Part shown: positions 1 to 8,662 of the stretch, piece by piece | Numbering within the stretch: position 1 is the first letter of the stretch | How the letters are laid out: the number at the start of each line of letters is the position of its first letter | From: JAOUEA01 sp963825635 | GTDB lineage: Bacteria > Actinomycetota > UBA4738 > HRBIN12 | DNA: 64,000 bases | Reading direction: 5' to 3' | NCBI GenBank assembly: GCA_963825635.1 | Contig: CAWGTU010000001.1 | Location: forward strand, 1,674,001-1,738,000 | Program-made: the position numbers and the translations under genes | Notes under the pieces: model-generated | Seen by the model: only the letters and a program-made list of their open reading frames with translations | Database searches by the model: none | Told to the model about the DNA's origin: nothing

Positions 1-394
1 CGTACTCGGGCATGGCGAAGGGGGAGTTGGGCGCGGTCTCGAGGTCATCGCGAGCGAGGGCGATCCATGCCTCGAGAGCGGGCTTGAACTCTTCGCGAGC
101 ACGCTCCCGGTAGAAATTCTCGAGCTTCCGATCGCCAGTCGCGAACGCGTCCACGATCTGCTCGAACACCGAGACGTCGACGATCGTCAATTGGCCGGCG
201 AGGGTCGACTGGCGAACCGACTCCTGCCGCAGCCCGCCTGCCTGCGCGTAGGCAGTCGCTTGCTCGCCGCTCCACTTCGCAGACTGGAACGCCGACCATG
301 CCGCGAGCACCGTCGCGATCGAGAGCAGCACGGCGCTCGCGATATCGATGCGCCGCTCTCTCCGGTTCTCCGCCTCGAGCGCTTCCTCACCCAT
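1..394 (-). CDS. membrane-anchored protein of unknown function (3' end outside window)
   Basis: The frame is open from an ATG through about 131 residues and runs off the left edge. The N-terminus is charged (GEEALEAENRRERRID) and is followed by one hydrophobic segment at about residues 17-33, so it is probably a single-pass membrane protein with the remainder outside or forming a helical domain. That remainder is rich in Glu, Gln, Ala and Arg and looks helical (RQESVRQSTLAGQLTIVDV). Codon use matches neighbouring genes. I do not recognise the family and no catalytic motif is visible. It lies downstream of the sugar/aldehyde operon on the same strand, 82 bp after it, and may be unrelated to it. 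Confidence 0.7.
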   Translation of the reverse strand, partial: MGEEALEAENRRERRIDIASAVLLSIATVLAAWSAFQSAKWSGEQATAYAQAGGLRQESVRQSTLAGQLTIVDVSVFEQIVDAFATGDRKLENFYRERAREEFKPALEAWIALARDDLETAPNSPFAMPEY

Positions 395-476
395 GTGTCC
401 TCCACTGCCGATGGCACGGCGACTGGCAGCGCCGAATCCTACCGTGCTGGGGGATCCGTCCCAGCTCTTCGAGCGG

Positions 477-1334
477 TCAGGCGCCCATCGGGTGCCAGAC
501 GGTCTTGGATTCGGTGAAGGCCGTGATCTCGTACGGGCTCTGTGCCGCGTCGTCGAAGGGATCGGACCCGGGCGCCCGGTGCACGCGCTTCACGTTCTCA
601 GCGGCCGCGCGTTCGGTGTCGGCGAGCAGGTCGTCGGGCACGCCGGTGACGTCGAGGCCGTTCACGTCCATGTGGCTCGCGAGCCACGGCACGAGCTCGG
701 CGGTGCGTCCCGTGAGGATGTTCACGACGCCTGCCGGCACGTCGCTCGTCGCGAGCACCTCGGCGAGCGAGACCGCCGGCAGCGGCGAGCGCTCGCTCGC
801 GATCACGACCGCGGTGTTGCCGCTCACGATCGCTGGCGCCAGCCGCGAGACGAGGCCGAGCAAGGCCTGGTCGCCGGGGGCGACGATGCCGACCACGCCG
901 GTCGGCTCGGGCAGCGTGAAGTTGAAGTAGGGCCCGGCGACCGGGTTCGTGGCGCCGACCACCTGCGTGAGCTTGTCGGCCCACCCCGCATACCAGACCC
1001 ACCGGTCGATCGAGGCGTTCACGCCACGTGAGGGGTCGGTCGCCCCCGCGTCCGCCAGCTCGGCCTCGAACTGAGCGCGCCGACCCTCCATCATCTCGGC
1101 GACCCGGTAGAGGATCTGTCCCCGCAGGAAGGCGGTGGCGCCCGACCAGCCAGGGAACGCACCGCGGGCGGCGACGACCGCTTCCCGTAGGTCCTTGCGA
1201 GACGCTTGTGACACCTGGGCGAGCGGCTTGCCATCGTGCGCGGTCACCTCGTAGGAGCGTCCGCTCTCGCTACGAGGGAACGCTCCGCCGATGTACAGCT
1301 TGGCCGTGCGACGGACCTCGACGCGACCGGTCAT
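477..1334 (-). CDS. truncated aldehyde dehydrogenase family protein lacking the catalytic cysteine
   Basis: This 285-residue protein resembles the first half of an aldehyde dehydrogenase, which is usually about 490 residues. Segments matching the NAD-binding domain are visible: WYAGWADKL, a VGIVAPGDQ stretch where WNFP would be, a LAPAIVSGNTAVV stretch, and VNILTG. After the position of the FTGS motif it jumps to a short tail ending FTESKTVWHP. The Glu and Cys catalytic motifs are missing, so it is unlikely to oxidise aldehydes alone. It overlaps the complete enzyme upstream by 4 bp (ATGA), implying translational coupling. A deoC/ALDH/short-ALDH trio recurs in actinobacteria. I infer a structural or regulatory subunit, or an activity lost to degeneration. 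Confidence 0.75.
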   Translation of the reverse strand: MTGRVEVRRTAKLYIGGAFPRSESGRSYEVTAHDGKPLAQVSQASRKDLREAVVAARGAFPGWSGATAFLRGQILYRVAEMMEGRRAQFEAELADAGATDPSRGVNASIDRWVWYAGWADKLTQVVGATNPVAGPYFNFTLPEPTGVVGIVAPGDQALLGLVSRLAPAIVSGNTAVVIASERSPLPAVSLAEVLATSDVPAGVVNILTGRTAELVPWLASHMDVNGLDVTGVPDDLLADTERAAAENVKRVHRAPGSDPFDDAAQSPYEITAFTESKTVWHPMGA

Positions 1335-2812
1335 CGCGGGCCTCCGTCGAACGTCAGGTAGGGCTCGAGGCCGTGCAGGCCGCCTTCGCGGCCGAAGCCG
1401 CTCTCCTTGTATCCGCCGAACGGCGACGTGGGATCGAACCGATTGAACGTGTTCGCCCACACGACGCCGGCGCGCAGGCGTGAGGCCATGTGCAGGATGC
1501 GCGAGCCCTTCTCGGTCCAGATGCCGGCCGACAGACCGTACGGGGTGTTGTTCGCCTTCTCGACCGCCTCGTCGACCGTGCGGAAGGTGAGGATCGACAG
1601 CACCGGGCCGAAGATCTCCTCGCGCGCGATGCGGTGAGACTGCGAAACGCCGGTGAACAACGTCGGTCGGAACCAGAACCCTCGCTCGGGCAGGTCGCAC
1701 TCGGGCTGGTAGATCTCGGCGCCCTCCTCGACGCCCGACTCCACGAGCTCCTCGATCTTCGTGAGCTGGGCCTTCGAGTTGATCGCGCCGACGTCGGTGT
1801 TCTTGTCGAGCGGATCGCCGACGCGCAGCGTCTGCAGGCGGTCCTTCAGCTTGTCGAGCAGCACGTCGAAGATCGGCTCCTGCACGAGCAGTCGCGACCC
1901 GGCGCAGCAGACGTGGCCCTGGTTGAAGAAGATGCCGTTGATCACGCCCTCGACCGCCTGATCGAGCGGCGCGTCCTCGAAGACGACGTTCGCGGCTTTG
2001 CCACCGAGCTCGAGCGTGAGCCGCTTGCCGCTGCCCGCGGTCGACCGCTGGATCGCCTTGCCGACCTCGGTCGAGCCGGTGAACGCGATCTTGTCGACGT
2101 CGGCGTCGACGAGCGCTGCGCCGGTCTCACCCGCCCCGGTCACGATGTTCACGACGCCGTGTGGGATCTCGGCCTCCTGCATCACCTGAGCGAGCAGCAG
2201 CGCGGTGAGCGGCGTCGTCTCTGCGGGCTTCAGCACGGCGGTGTTCCCGGCGGCGAGCGCAGGGGCGAGCTTCCAGGCCGCCATCAGCAGCGGGAAGTTC
2301 CACGGGATGATCTGCCCCGCCACGCCGACCGGTCCCGGCGTGCCGCGTCCGGGGAACGCGTACTCGAGCTTGTCGGCCCAGCCCGCGTAGTAGAAGAAGT
2401 GCGCGGCCGCGAGCGGCACGTCGACGTCGCGTGATTCCTTGATCGGCTTGCCGCCGTTCATCGTCTCGAGCACGGCGAACTCGCGGGCACGCTCCTGCAG
2501 CTGACGGGCGATGCGGAAGACGTACTTCGCGCGCTCCGCCGGCGCGAGCGCCTGCCACGCGGGCGTCGCATCACGGGCCGCATCGACCGCGCGTGCCACG
2601 TCGGTGGCGTCGGCCTCGGCGACATCGGCGAGCGTCTCCTCGGTCGACGGACTGATCGTCGGGAACCAGCGTCCGCTCTTCGGCTCGACGAACTCGCCAC
2701 CGATGAACAGGCCGTATCGGTCTTCGAGCCGTACCACGTCGGTGGATTCGGGCGCGCTCGCGTACCCCCACGGCGGCGCGCCACCGGCCGGTCGCTCGAT
2801 CGCGTCGCTCAC
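1331..2812 (-). CDS. NAD(P)-dependent aldehyde dehydrogenase
   Basis: The full-length 493-residue enzyme oxidises an aldehyde to its acid. Visible landmarks are WNFPLLMAAWKLAPALAAGN (about residues 171-190), the nucleotide loop FTGSTEVGK (244-252), the general base in LTLELGGK (Glu268) and the nucleophile in GHVCCAGSR (Cys302). The GTG start lies 16 bp after deoC. It sits between deoxyribose-phosphate aldolase, which releases acetaldehyde and glyceraldehyde 3-phosphate, and the truncated paralogue. Oxidation of acetaldehyde to acetate from deoxysugar breakdown is therefore the simplest role. That substrate is inferred from context, because the family is promiscuous. Confidence 0.9.
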   Translation of the reverse strand: MSDAIERPAGGAPPWGYASAPESTDVVRLEDRYGLFIGGEFVEPKSGRWFPTISPSTEETLADVAEADATDVARAVDAARDATPAWQALAPAERAKYVFRIARQLQERAREFAVLETMNGGKPIKESRDVDVPLAAAHFFYYAGWADKLEYAFPGRGTPGPVGVAGQIIPWNFPLLMAAWKLAPALAAGNTAVLKPAETTPLTALLLAQVMQEAEIPHGVVNIVTGAGETGAALVDADVDKIAFTGSTEVGKAIQRSTAGSGKRLTLELGGKAANVVFEDAPLDQAVEGVINGIFFNQGHVCCAGSRLLVQEPIFDVLLDKLKDRLQTLRVGDPLDKNTDVGAINSKAQLTKIEELVESGVEEGAEIYQPECDLPERGFWFRPTLFTGVSQSHRIAREEIFGPVLSILTFRTVDEAVEKANNTPYGLSAGIWTEKGSRILHMASRLRAGVVWANTFNRFDPTSPFGGYKESGFGREGGLHGLEPYLTFDGGPR

Positions 2813-2828
2813 GTCAGCTCACGTCCAA

Positions 2829-3797
2829 TCAGTCGATCGTGAAGTAGTCCGGACCAGAGTAGTGGCCGGTGCGTTCCTTCTCGAGCTGCATCAGCACGTC
2901 GTTCAGCAGGCTCGAGGCCCCGATGCGGAACCGTTCCGGCGTCATCCAGTCGGGGCCGAGCGTCTCGTGCACCAGCACCAAGTACTGCAGCGACTGCTTG
3001 GCCCGGCGCACGCCGCCGGCCACCTTGATGCCGACCTTGCGTCCGGTCTGCTCGTGGAAGTCGCGCGCGGCCTCCATCATGCAGAGCGCGGTCGGCAGGG
3101 TCGCGTTGACACCGATCTTGCCGGTCGACGTCTTGATGAAGTCGGCACCTGCGGCCATCGCGAGCATCGACGCCTGTCGGACGCGGTCGTAGGATCCGAG
3201 CTCCCCCGTCTCGAGGATCACCTTGAGATGCGCCCGGCCCGTCGCCTCACGCGCGGCGACGAGTTCCTCGAACGCCTCCGCGTACCGGCCCCCGAGGAAC
3301 AGCGACCGGTTCAACACGATGTCGATCTCGTCGGCGCCCATGGCGGCGACGTCGCGGACCTCCTGCAGCCGGGCGTCGAGTGGCCCGAGACCCGACGGGA
3401 ACCCGCCGGCCACGCTCGCAACGGCGACGCCGGAGCCGCGGAGCTGCTCCACCGCCACCGGCACGAGCTGCGGGTACAGGCACACCGCACCGACGCTCGG
3501 CACGTCGGATCGCGTCGGATCAGGACGCATCGCCTTGGCGCACATCGCGACGATCTTGCCGGTCGTGTCGGTGCCCTCCAGGGTCGTGAGATCCATGCAC
3601 CGGATCGCGAGCTCGAGCCCCCAGACCTTGGCCTCACGCTTGATCGACCGGGTCGCGAGCGACGCCGCCCTGCCCTCGAGGCCGACTGCGTCGACGGCGG
3701 TCGCCCTCGCGACGATGCGGGCGGCCTCCGGCGCGGTGGCGACGGGTCCGACGGACGTGCGCGGCGAGAGCTCGGCTGCCTGTGACACGTCCCCCAT
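2829..3797 (-). CDS. deoC: deoxyribose-phosphate aldolase (DERA)
   Basis: This enzyme reversibly cleaves 2-deoxyribose 5-phosphate into glyceraldehyde 3-phosphate and acetaldehyde in the cytoplasm. At 322 residues it is the long actinobacterial/eukaryotic form rather than the roughly 220-residue short form. The Schiff-base lysine lies in DFIKTSTGK (Lys222), a second conserved lysine in GIKVAGGVR (Lys258), and the acidic residue in ADEIDIVLN (about Asp159). The gene begins 20 bp after the MsmK-type ATPase gene and precedes two aldehyde dehydrogenase genes, linking sugar uptake to deoxysugar-phosphate breakdown. The annotation is firm. Whether it is co-transcribed with the transporter is inferred from spacing. 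Confidence 0.93.
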   Translation of the reverse strand: MGDVSQAAELSPRTSVGPVATAPEAARIVARATAVDAVGLEGRAASLATRSIKREAKVWGLELAIRCMDLTTLEGTDTTGKIVAMCAKAMRPDPTRSDVPSVGAVCLYPQLVPVAVEQLRGSGVAVASVAGGFPSGLGPLDARLQEVRDVAAMGADEIDIVLNRSLFLGGRYAEAFEELVAAREATGRAHLKVILETGELGSYDRVRQASMLAMAAGADFIKTSTGKIGVNATLPTALCMMEAARDFHEQTGRKVGIKVAGGVRRAKQSLQYLVLVHETLGPDWMTPERFRIGASSLLNDVLMQLEKERTGHYSGPDYFTID

Positions 3798-3817
3798 CGT
3801 AGCGACCGGGCCGCTCC

Positions 3818-5023
3818 TCAGTCGTCGAAGATGCTCCGCCCGTCGTCGAGATCGAAGAAGTGCATGCGCTCTAGGTCGACGGCCATCTCCAGAGACTCGC
3901 CCCTGCGGGCCGGCGTGCGCGGGTCGAGCCGGGCGACGAAACTCGAGGTTCCCTCTGCGGCGCGGGCCTCGAGCTGCGCGGTCGTGCCCAGGTCGCGCAC
4001 GAGCTCCTTCGTGTCGTCGGTCACGACGGGCGGCGCGTCGACCGTGAAGTGGGCGAGCACCTCCGACCCGAGGGCTTCCAGCAGGTCGACCCGTGCGGTC
4101 ATGCGACGGCTCCCGGGACCGTCGGGGGCGAGGCTCGCGTCCTGAAGGTCCTCAGGTCGGATGCCGACCACGACCCGGCGACCCTCGTAGCGGGCCAGCG
4201 ACGGGCGACGATCGAGCACACGCTCGTCGAGCTCGAGGGTCGTCGAGCCGAACGTCACGGCGAGGCGATCGCCGTCGCGGTCGAGCGACGCGTCGACGAG
4301 GTTCATCGCCGGCGACCCGATGAACCCCGCCACGAAGATGTTCGCCGGACGGTCGTAGAGCACCTGTGGCGCATCGACCTGCTGCAGGTGCCCGTGCTTC
4401 AGCACCGCCACGCGGTCGCCCATCGTCATCGCCTCGATCTGGTCGTGGGTGACGTAGATCGTCGTGACGCCGAGGTCCTGCTGCAGCTTCGCGATCTCGG
4501 CGCGCATCTGCACCCGGAGCTTCGCGTCGAGGTTCGATAGCGGCTCGTCCATCAGGAAGGCCTGGGGCTCGCGCACGATCGCGCGGCCCATCGCGACGCG
4601 TTGGCGCTGCCCGCCGGAGAGCGCCTTCGGCTTGCGGTGCAGGTACTCGGTCAGCCCGAGGATGCCGGCGGCGTCGTTCACGCGTCGCGAGATCTCGTCC
4701 TTGCTCATCTTCCGGAGCTTCAGAGCGAACGCCATGTTGTCGTACACGGACATGTGCGGGTACAAGGCGTAGTTCTGGAAGACCATCGCGACGTCGCGGT
4801 CCTTCGGCGGCAGGTCGTTCACGACCCGGTCCCCGATGCGCACCGAGCCGCTCGAGACCTCCTCGAGCCCGGCCACCATGCGCAGCGCCGTGGTCTTCCC
4901 GCACCCGGACGGCCCGACGAGCACGACGAATTCGCCGTCGGCGATGTCGAGGTCCAGGCTCGCGACGGCCTCGGTGCCGTCGGGGTAGACCTTGGTGGCA
5001 CCTTCGATCGCGATGTCGGCCAT
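3818..5023 (-). CDS. ABC transporter ATP-binding protein, MsmK/UgpC/MalK type
   Basis: This is the energy-coupling subunit of a carbohydrate importer. It shows Walker A GPSGCGKTT (residues 37-45), signature LSGGQ (135-139), Walker B FLMDEP (156-161) and the switch histidine in VTHDQ (His193). A roughly 160-residue C-terminal TOBE/regulatory extension (401 residues in all) is typical of MalK-type ATPases. The two permeases and binding protein lie upstream on the same strand, separated from it by the GH4 and cupredoxin genes. MsmK-type ATPases often serve several transporters, so it may energise more than the linked system. Confidence 0.93.
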   Translation of the reverse strand: MADIAIEGATKVYPDGTEAVASLDLDIADGEFVVLVGPSGCGKTTALRMVAGLEEVSSGSVRIGDRVVNDLPPKDRDVAMVFQNYALYPHMSVYDNMAFALKLRKMSKDEISRRVNDAAGILGLTEYLHRKPKALSGGQRQRVAMGRAIVREPQAFLMDEPLSNLDAKLRVQMRAEIAKLQQDLGVTTIYVTHDQIEAMTMGDRVAVLKHGHLQQVDAPQVLYDRPANIFVAGFIGSPAMNLVDASLDRDGDRLAVTFGSTTLELDERVLDRRPSLARYEGRRVVVGIRPEDLQDASLAPDGPGSRRMTARVDLLEALGSEVLAHFTVDAPPVVTDDTKELVRDLGTTAQLEARAAEGTSSFVARLDPRTPARRGESLEMAVDLERMHFFDLDDGRSIFDD

Positions 5024-5046
5024 GACGTCCTCTCGTGAATGCGGCG

Positions 5047-5412
5047 CTACCCCGTGACGCGGAGCGCACCTTCCATCTGGGGGTGGTAGGTGCAGGCGAC
5101 CCGGTACGTGCCGGCGTCCAGGGCCGGGATCGCCAGCGTCGCCGTCTCGCCCGCGGGCACGTCGACCTCCGGCTCGTCGGCATCTGCCTCGACCGTGAAC
5201 GTGTGCGGCGCCTTGCCCTCGTTCACGATCTCGAGCTCGGTCCCCGATGCGACCTCGACGCAGCCCGGCTCGTAGTAGAAGTCGCCCATCGCGACCCTGG
5301 TCGCGGTCCGCGGGTTCTCACACGTCGGCGCCTCGTCGCCGCCGCCGCACGCGGCGAGCCCGGCCACGAGCACGACGAGGGACCCGGCGGCGATGATCGT
5401 CCTGGATGACAT
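5047..5412 (-). CDS. cupredoxin-like lipoprotein (plastocyanin/azurin fold)
   Basis: This 121-residue exported protein carries a signal peptide and lipobox ending LAAC at about Cys22, so it is predicted to be lipid-anchored outside the membrane. The C-terminal domain has the type 1 copper ligands in order: a His in KAPHTFTVE, then Cys, His and Met in ACTYHPQMEG. The protein should therefore bind copper and carry electrons or handle copper. The start is supported by GGAGG six bases before ATG. It is odd inside a sugar-uptake operon, between the glycosidase and the ATPase. It may be an insertion into the operon or may serve a redox step on the imported substrate. Confidence 0.8.
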   Translation of the reverse strand: MSSRTIIAAGSLVVLVAGLAACGGGDEAPTCENPRTATRVAMGDFYYEPGCVEVASGTELEIVNEGKAPHTFTVEADADEPEVDVPAGETATLAIPALDAGTYRVACTYHPQMEGALRVTG

Positions 5413-5438
5413 GTCGTTCCTCCGACGTCCGATGGGGA

Positions 5439-6749
5439 TCATGGATCGAGGAACGATGGCAGGTCGTCGCGCTCGGCGGCCACCATCTCGTCGAACATCG
5501 CGCGGATATCGGCCGGCGGGCACACCGCCGAGGTGAGCGGATCGAGCATCAGCGCCTGCACCGCGAGCTCCCGGTCACGTTCGAGCAGCGCCGTGACCGC
5601 GAGATCGTGGATCTCGAGGTGGCGCCGGTCGAGCGCCGCGAGCTGCGGCGCCAACGCCCCGAACGGCTGCGGGTGGATGCCGTCGCGGTCGACGACCGCC
5701 TCGACCTCGACGACGCCGCCCTGCTCGAGGTTCGCGATCCAGCCGTCGTTCGGGATGTTGACGTATACGCGAGCGGTCTCGCCCGCGGTCATCGCCTCGA
5801 CGATGCGCGAGGGATACTCGCCGCCGCGCTCCATCGGGTACTCCTCGTCGCCGGCGAGCACGCGTGCGAGGCGTTCGTCGCTCTCGGCCCGCCACGTCGG
5901 CCAGTTGTTCGCGTAGAAGCCCGACTCTCCCCGGTACTCGGGCCGCGCGTACCGCTTCAGCGTCTCGGGGTGCGATCGGAAGTACGGCAGGTACTCGCTC
6001 ACGTGCCCGCTCGACTCGGTCGGGAACCGCCCGAGGTGGAACATCAGCTCGAACCGGACGGGATCCTGTTCCCAGACCTCGGGCACGCGGCCCCGCTCGC
6101 GCAGCAGCGGGTACGCGTCCTCGCCGTCGAGCCGGAGCTCGGTGATCCACGCGAGGTGGTTCACGCCGGCCGCCCGGAACGTCAGCCGGTCGAGGTCGAC
6201 CTCGAGGTACTCCGCGAGCTGCTCCACCGTGTAGTGCACCGAGTGGCACATGCCGTACACGGGGATCGACGACGCTCGCGAGGCGGCGAGCACCATCATC
6301 GACATGGGGTTCGTGTGGTTCAACACGAGGGCTCCCGGACACAGCCGCTCTACGTCGGCCAGGATCTCGAGCCACGCCGGGATCGTGCGGAACGCCTTGA
6401 ACAGGCCGCCGGGCCCGATCGTGTCGCCGATGCACTGGTCGACCCCGTAGGCCTTCGGGATGTCGAAGTCGTGGCGCACGTTGCGCAGTCCGGCCACCTC
6501 GATCGTATTGATCACGACGTCGCTGTCGGCGAGCACTGACGCGCGGTCGACGTCGGCTCGCACCGTCCACGCCTTGCCCGTTCGCTCGATCAGATGCTCG
6601 GCGAACCGCCGGGCGAGATCCAGCCGCACCGGGTCGATGTCGACGAGCCGGAACTCCCCCTCGGGCAGGGCGTCGACGGCGAGGAAGTCGGTCACGAGCT
6701 CGGCCGCGAACTCCGTGCTCCCCGCCCCGATCAGGGTGACCGTCGTCAC
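5439..6749 (-). CDS. glycoside hydrolase family 4 enzyme (alpha-galactosidase/glucosidase type)
   Basis: GH4 enzymes hydrolyse glycosides in the cytoplasm by an unusual NAD- and Mn-dependent oxidation/elimination mechanism. The protein (436 residues) has the N-terminal dinucleotide motif GAGSTEFAAELVTD, a HTNPM segment, the metal-binding Cys in YGMCHS and the His in GVNHLAWI. The GTG start overlaps the upstream permease stop codon (GTGA). Position within an ABC sugar operon indicates that it acts on the imported glycoside. MelA-like alpha-galactosidase is the closest impression, but specificity within GH4 cannot be settled by eye. Confidence 0.88.
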   Translation of the reverse strand: MTTVTLIGAGSTEFAAELVTDFLAVDALPEGEFRLVDIDPVRLDLARRFAEHLIERTGKAWTVRADVDRASVLADSDVVINTIEVAGLRNVRHDFDIPKAYGVDQCIGDTIGPGGLFKAFRTIPAWLEILADVERLCPGALVLNHTNPMSMMVLAASRASSIPVYGMCHSVHYTVEQLAEYLEVDLDRLTFRAAGVNHLAWITELRLDGEDAYPLLRERGRVPEVWEQDPVRFELMFHLGRFPTESSGHVSEYLPYFRSHPETLKRYARPEYRGESGFYANNWPTWRAESDERLARVLAGDEEYPMERGGEYPSRIVEAMTAGETARVYVNIPNDGWIANLEQGGVVEVEAVVDRDGIHPQPFGALAPQLAALDRRHLEIHDLAVTALLERDRELAVQALMLDPLTSAVCPPADIRAMFDEMVAAERDDLPSFLDP

Positions 6750-7645
6750 TTCGTCCCCGTCATCGTCAGGCCGCGCACGATCCAGCGCTGCGACAACGCG
6801 AAGATGATCAACACGGGGATCACCATCAGCACCGAGGCCGCCATCACGAGGTTGAGCTGAGCGGTGTGCTGGGTCGAGTACCAGGTGAGGATGATCGGCA
6901 GCGTGCGCTTGTCCTGCTCGGTCAGCACGATCAACGGCCACAGGTACGCGTTCCAGTGGAACATGAACGTCAGCATGCCGAGCGTGGCGAGCGCGGGCTT
7001 GAGCTGCGGCAGCACGACCGAGCGATAGATGCGCCACTCCGACGCACCGTCGACGCGCGCCGACCAGATCTCGTCGTTCGGGATCGAGAGCATGAACTGC
7101 CGCATCAAGAAGATGCCGAACGCGTCGATGAACGCCGGCAGCACCAATCCCCACAGGTTGTTCAGCAGCCCGAGCTGCACGAGGATCAGGTACCCGGGAA
7201 TCATCGTGACCTGTGCGGGGATCATCATCGTCGCGAGCACGAACCAGAACAGCGGCTCACGCCCCCGGAACTCGAACTTCGCGAAGACGTAGCCGAGCAG
7301 CGAGCTCGTGAACAGCGTCGCGATCACCACCGTGACGGCCACGAACAGCGAGTTGCGGTAGAAGAGCGTGAGGGGTAGCTCCGGGTCGCTCATGATCGTC
7401 TCGTAGTTCGCGAGCGTCGGGTCCTGCGGCCAGAACGTCGGCGGGATCTGCCGCAGCTCCGCCCCGGTCTTGAACGACGCGAGGATCATCCAGACGAACG
7501 GCACGGCCGCGATCACGCCGAAGATCGAGAGCAGCGTGTACAGCGCGACCCGGCTGAGCACGTGTCGCCGCTCGCCGGGCAGCCGGGGCTCGCGTGTCGC
7601 CGTCGTCGCGCTCGCCTCGGCCGGTCGTTCGATCGTCGTGGCCAC
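6746..7645 (-). CDS. carbohydrate ABC transporter permease, MalG type
   Basis: This inner-membrane permease of 299 residues shows about six hydrophobic segments. The cytoplasmic EAA loop that docks the ATPase is visible as GASEWRIYRSVVLPQLKPAL. The N-terminal tail is Ala/Thr/Arg-rich and hydrophilic. It follows the MalF-type permease gene directly (TAG, then GTG) and overlaps the glycosidase start. Together the two permeases form the channel for the sugar delivered by the linked lipoprotein. Confidence 0.92.
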   Translation of the reverse strand: MATTIERPAEASATTATREPRLPGERRHVLSRVALYTLLSIFGVIAAVPFVWMILASFKTGAELRQIPPTFWPQDPTLANYETIMSDPELPLTLFYRNSLFVAVTVVIATLFTSSLLGYVFAKFEFRGREPLFWFVLATMMIPAQVTMIPGYLILVQLGLLNNLWGLVLPAFIDAFGIFLMRQFMLSIPNDEIWSARVDGASEWRIYRSVVLPQLKPALATLGMLTFMFHWNAYLWPLIVLTEQDKRTLPIILTWYSTQHTAQLNLVMAASVLMVIPVLIIFALSQRWIVRGLTMTGTK

Positions 7646-8650
7646 CTAGTACTCCCAGTTCGGCTTGAGGAACCGCGACTGCACGATCGAGATCGTGAAC
7701 ACCAGCAGGAACAGCACCACCGAGACCGCGGCGGCCCAGCCCATGCGCTGGTACCGGAAGGCGCTCTCGTAGATGTCGAGCGAGAGCGCCCGTGTCTGGT
7801 CGTCGGGGCCGCCGTTCGTCATCACCTGGAACAGGTCGAAGACCTGGAACGACGAGATCATCGTGAGCACCGACGTCAGCAGGATCGTCGGCTTCAGCAG
7901 CGGCAGCGTGATGTAGCGGAACGTCTGCCACGCGGTCGCGCCGTCGACCCGAGCGGCATCCTTCACGGAATCGGGGATCGCCTGGAGCGCCGCGATGAAG
8001 ATCACGAGGTTGTAACCGATGTCCTGCCAGAGGTAGGCGACGATGATCGCGACGAGGGCGATCGGGACGCCGAGGAACACGAGGTCGGGGTCGGTCGTCC
8101 AGGCGATCGCCGTCACCTTGCCGGTCGCCCGCGAGATCAGGCCGTTGAGCAGACCGCGCTGTGGGTGCAGCACGAATCCCCAGATGATCGCGACACCGAC
8201 CGCCGAGGTGAGCACCGGCAGGAAGAACACGGTGCGGTAGAGCACCTTCCACCGGCCGCGCACCGACTCGATCATCGTCGCGAGCGGCAACGTGATCGCC
8301 AGGTTCAGCGGCAGCACGATGAACGCGAAGAGCAGCGTCACCTTGAGCGCGGTGTGGAACTGCCGCACCTCGAGCGGCGCGGTCTTCGAGAAGTCGAACA
8401 TCCGCCGGAAGTGCTCCAGACCGACGAACGGGTTGTCGAGCCCCAGGCCGAGGAAGGGGCTCCCGGTGCGCCGTGGGCTGAAGTCGAAGAACGCGAGCAG
8501 GAACGCCCAGGCGATCGGCAGCAGCAGGAACACGCCCATGTAGGCGAGCCCCGGCGACAACACGACGGCCACGAACCGCCGCTGAGCGCCCTGGCGCCCG
8601 CCGAACCAGCGGCGCCTGCGTCTCGGTTGCTCGATCGTCGCGCTCGCCAC
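7646..8650 (-). CDS. carbohydrate ABC transporter permease, MalF type
   Basis: The first permease subunit has 334 residues. A basic N-terminal tail (EQPRRRRRWFGGRQ) precedes the first membrane helix (SPGLAYMGVFLLLPIAWAF), with several further helices and the EAA loop GATAWQTFRYITLPLLKPTI near the C-terminal third. It lies 12 bp after the binding-protein gene and directly before the MalG-type gene, the standard order binding protein, MalF, MalG. Confidence 0.92.
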   Translation of the reverse strand: MASATIEQPRRRRRWFGGRQGAQRRFVAVVLSPGLAYMGVFLLLPIAWAFLLAFFDFSPRRTGSPFLGLGLDNPFVGLEHFRRMFDFSKTAPLEVRQFHTALKVTLLFAFIVLPLNLAITLPLATMIESVRGRWKVLYRTVFFLPVLTSAVGVAIIWGFVLHPQRGLLNGLISRATGKVTAIAWTTDPDLVFLGVPIALVAIIVAYLWQDIGYNLVIFIAALQAIPDSVKDAARVDGATAWQTFRYITLPLLKPTILLTSVLTMISSFQVFDLFQVMTNGGPDDQTRALSLDIYESAFRYQRMGWAAAVSVVLFLLVFTISIVQSRFLKPNWEY

Positions 8651-8662
8651 GGCGATCGGACC

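Noticed and set aside
1..394. A suspected frameshift in the first gene near position 235
   Set aside because: Re-reading GCAGGCGGGCTGCGG in the correct phase gives a continuous frame from the ATG to the window edge.
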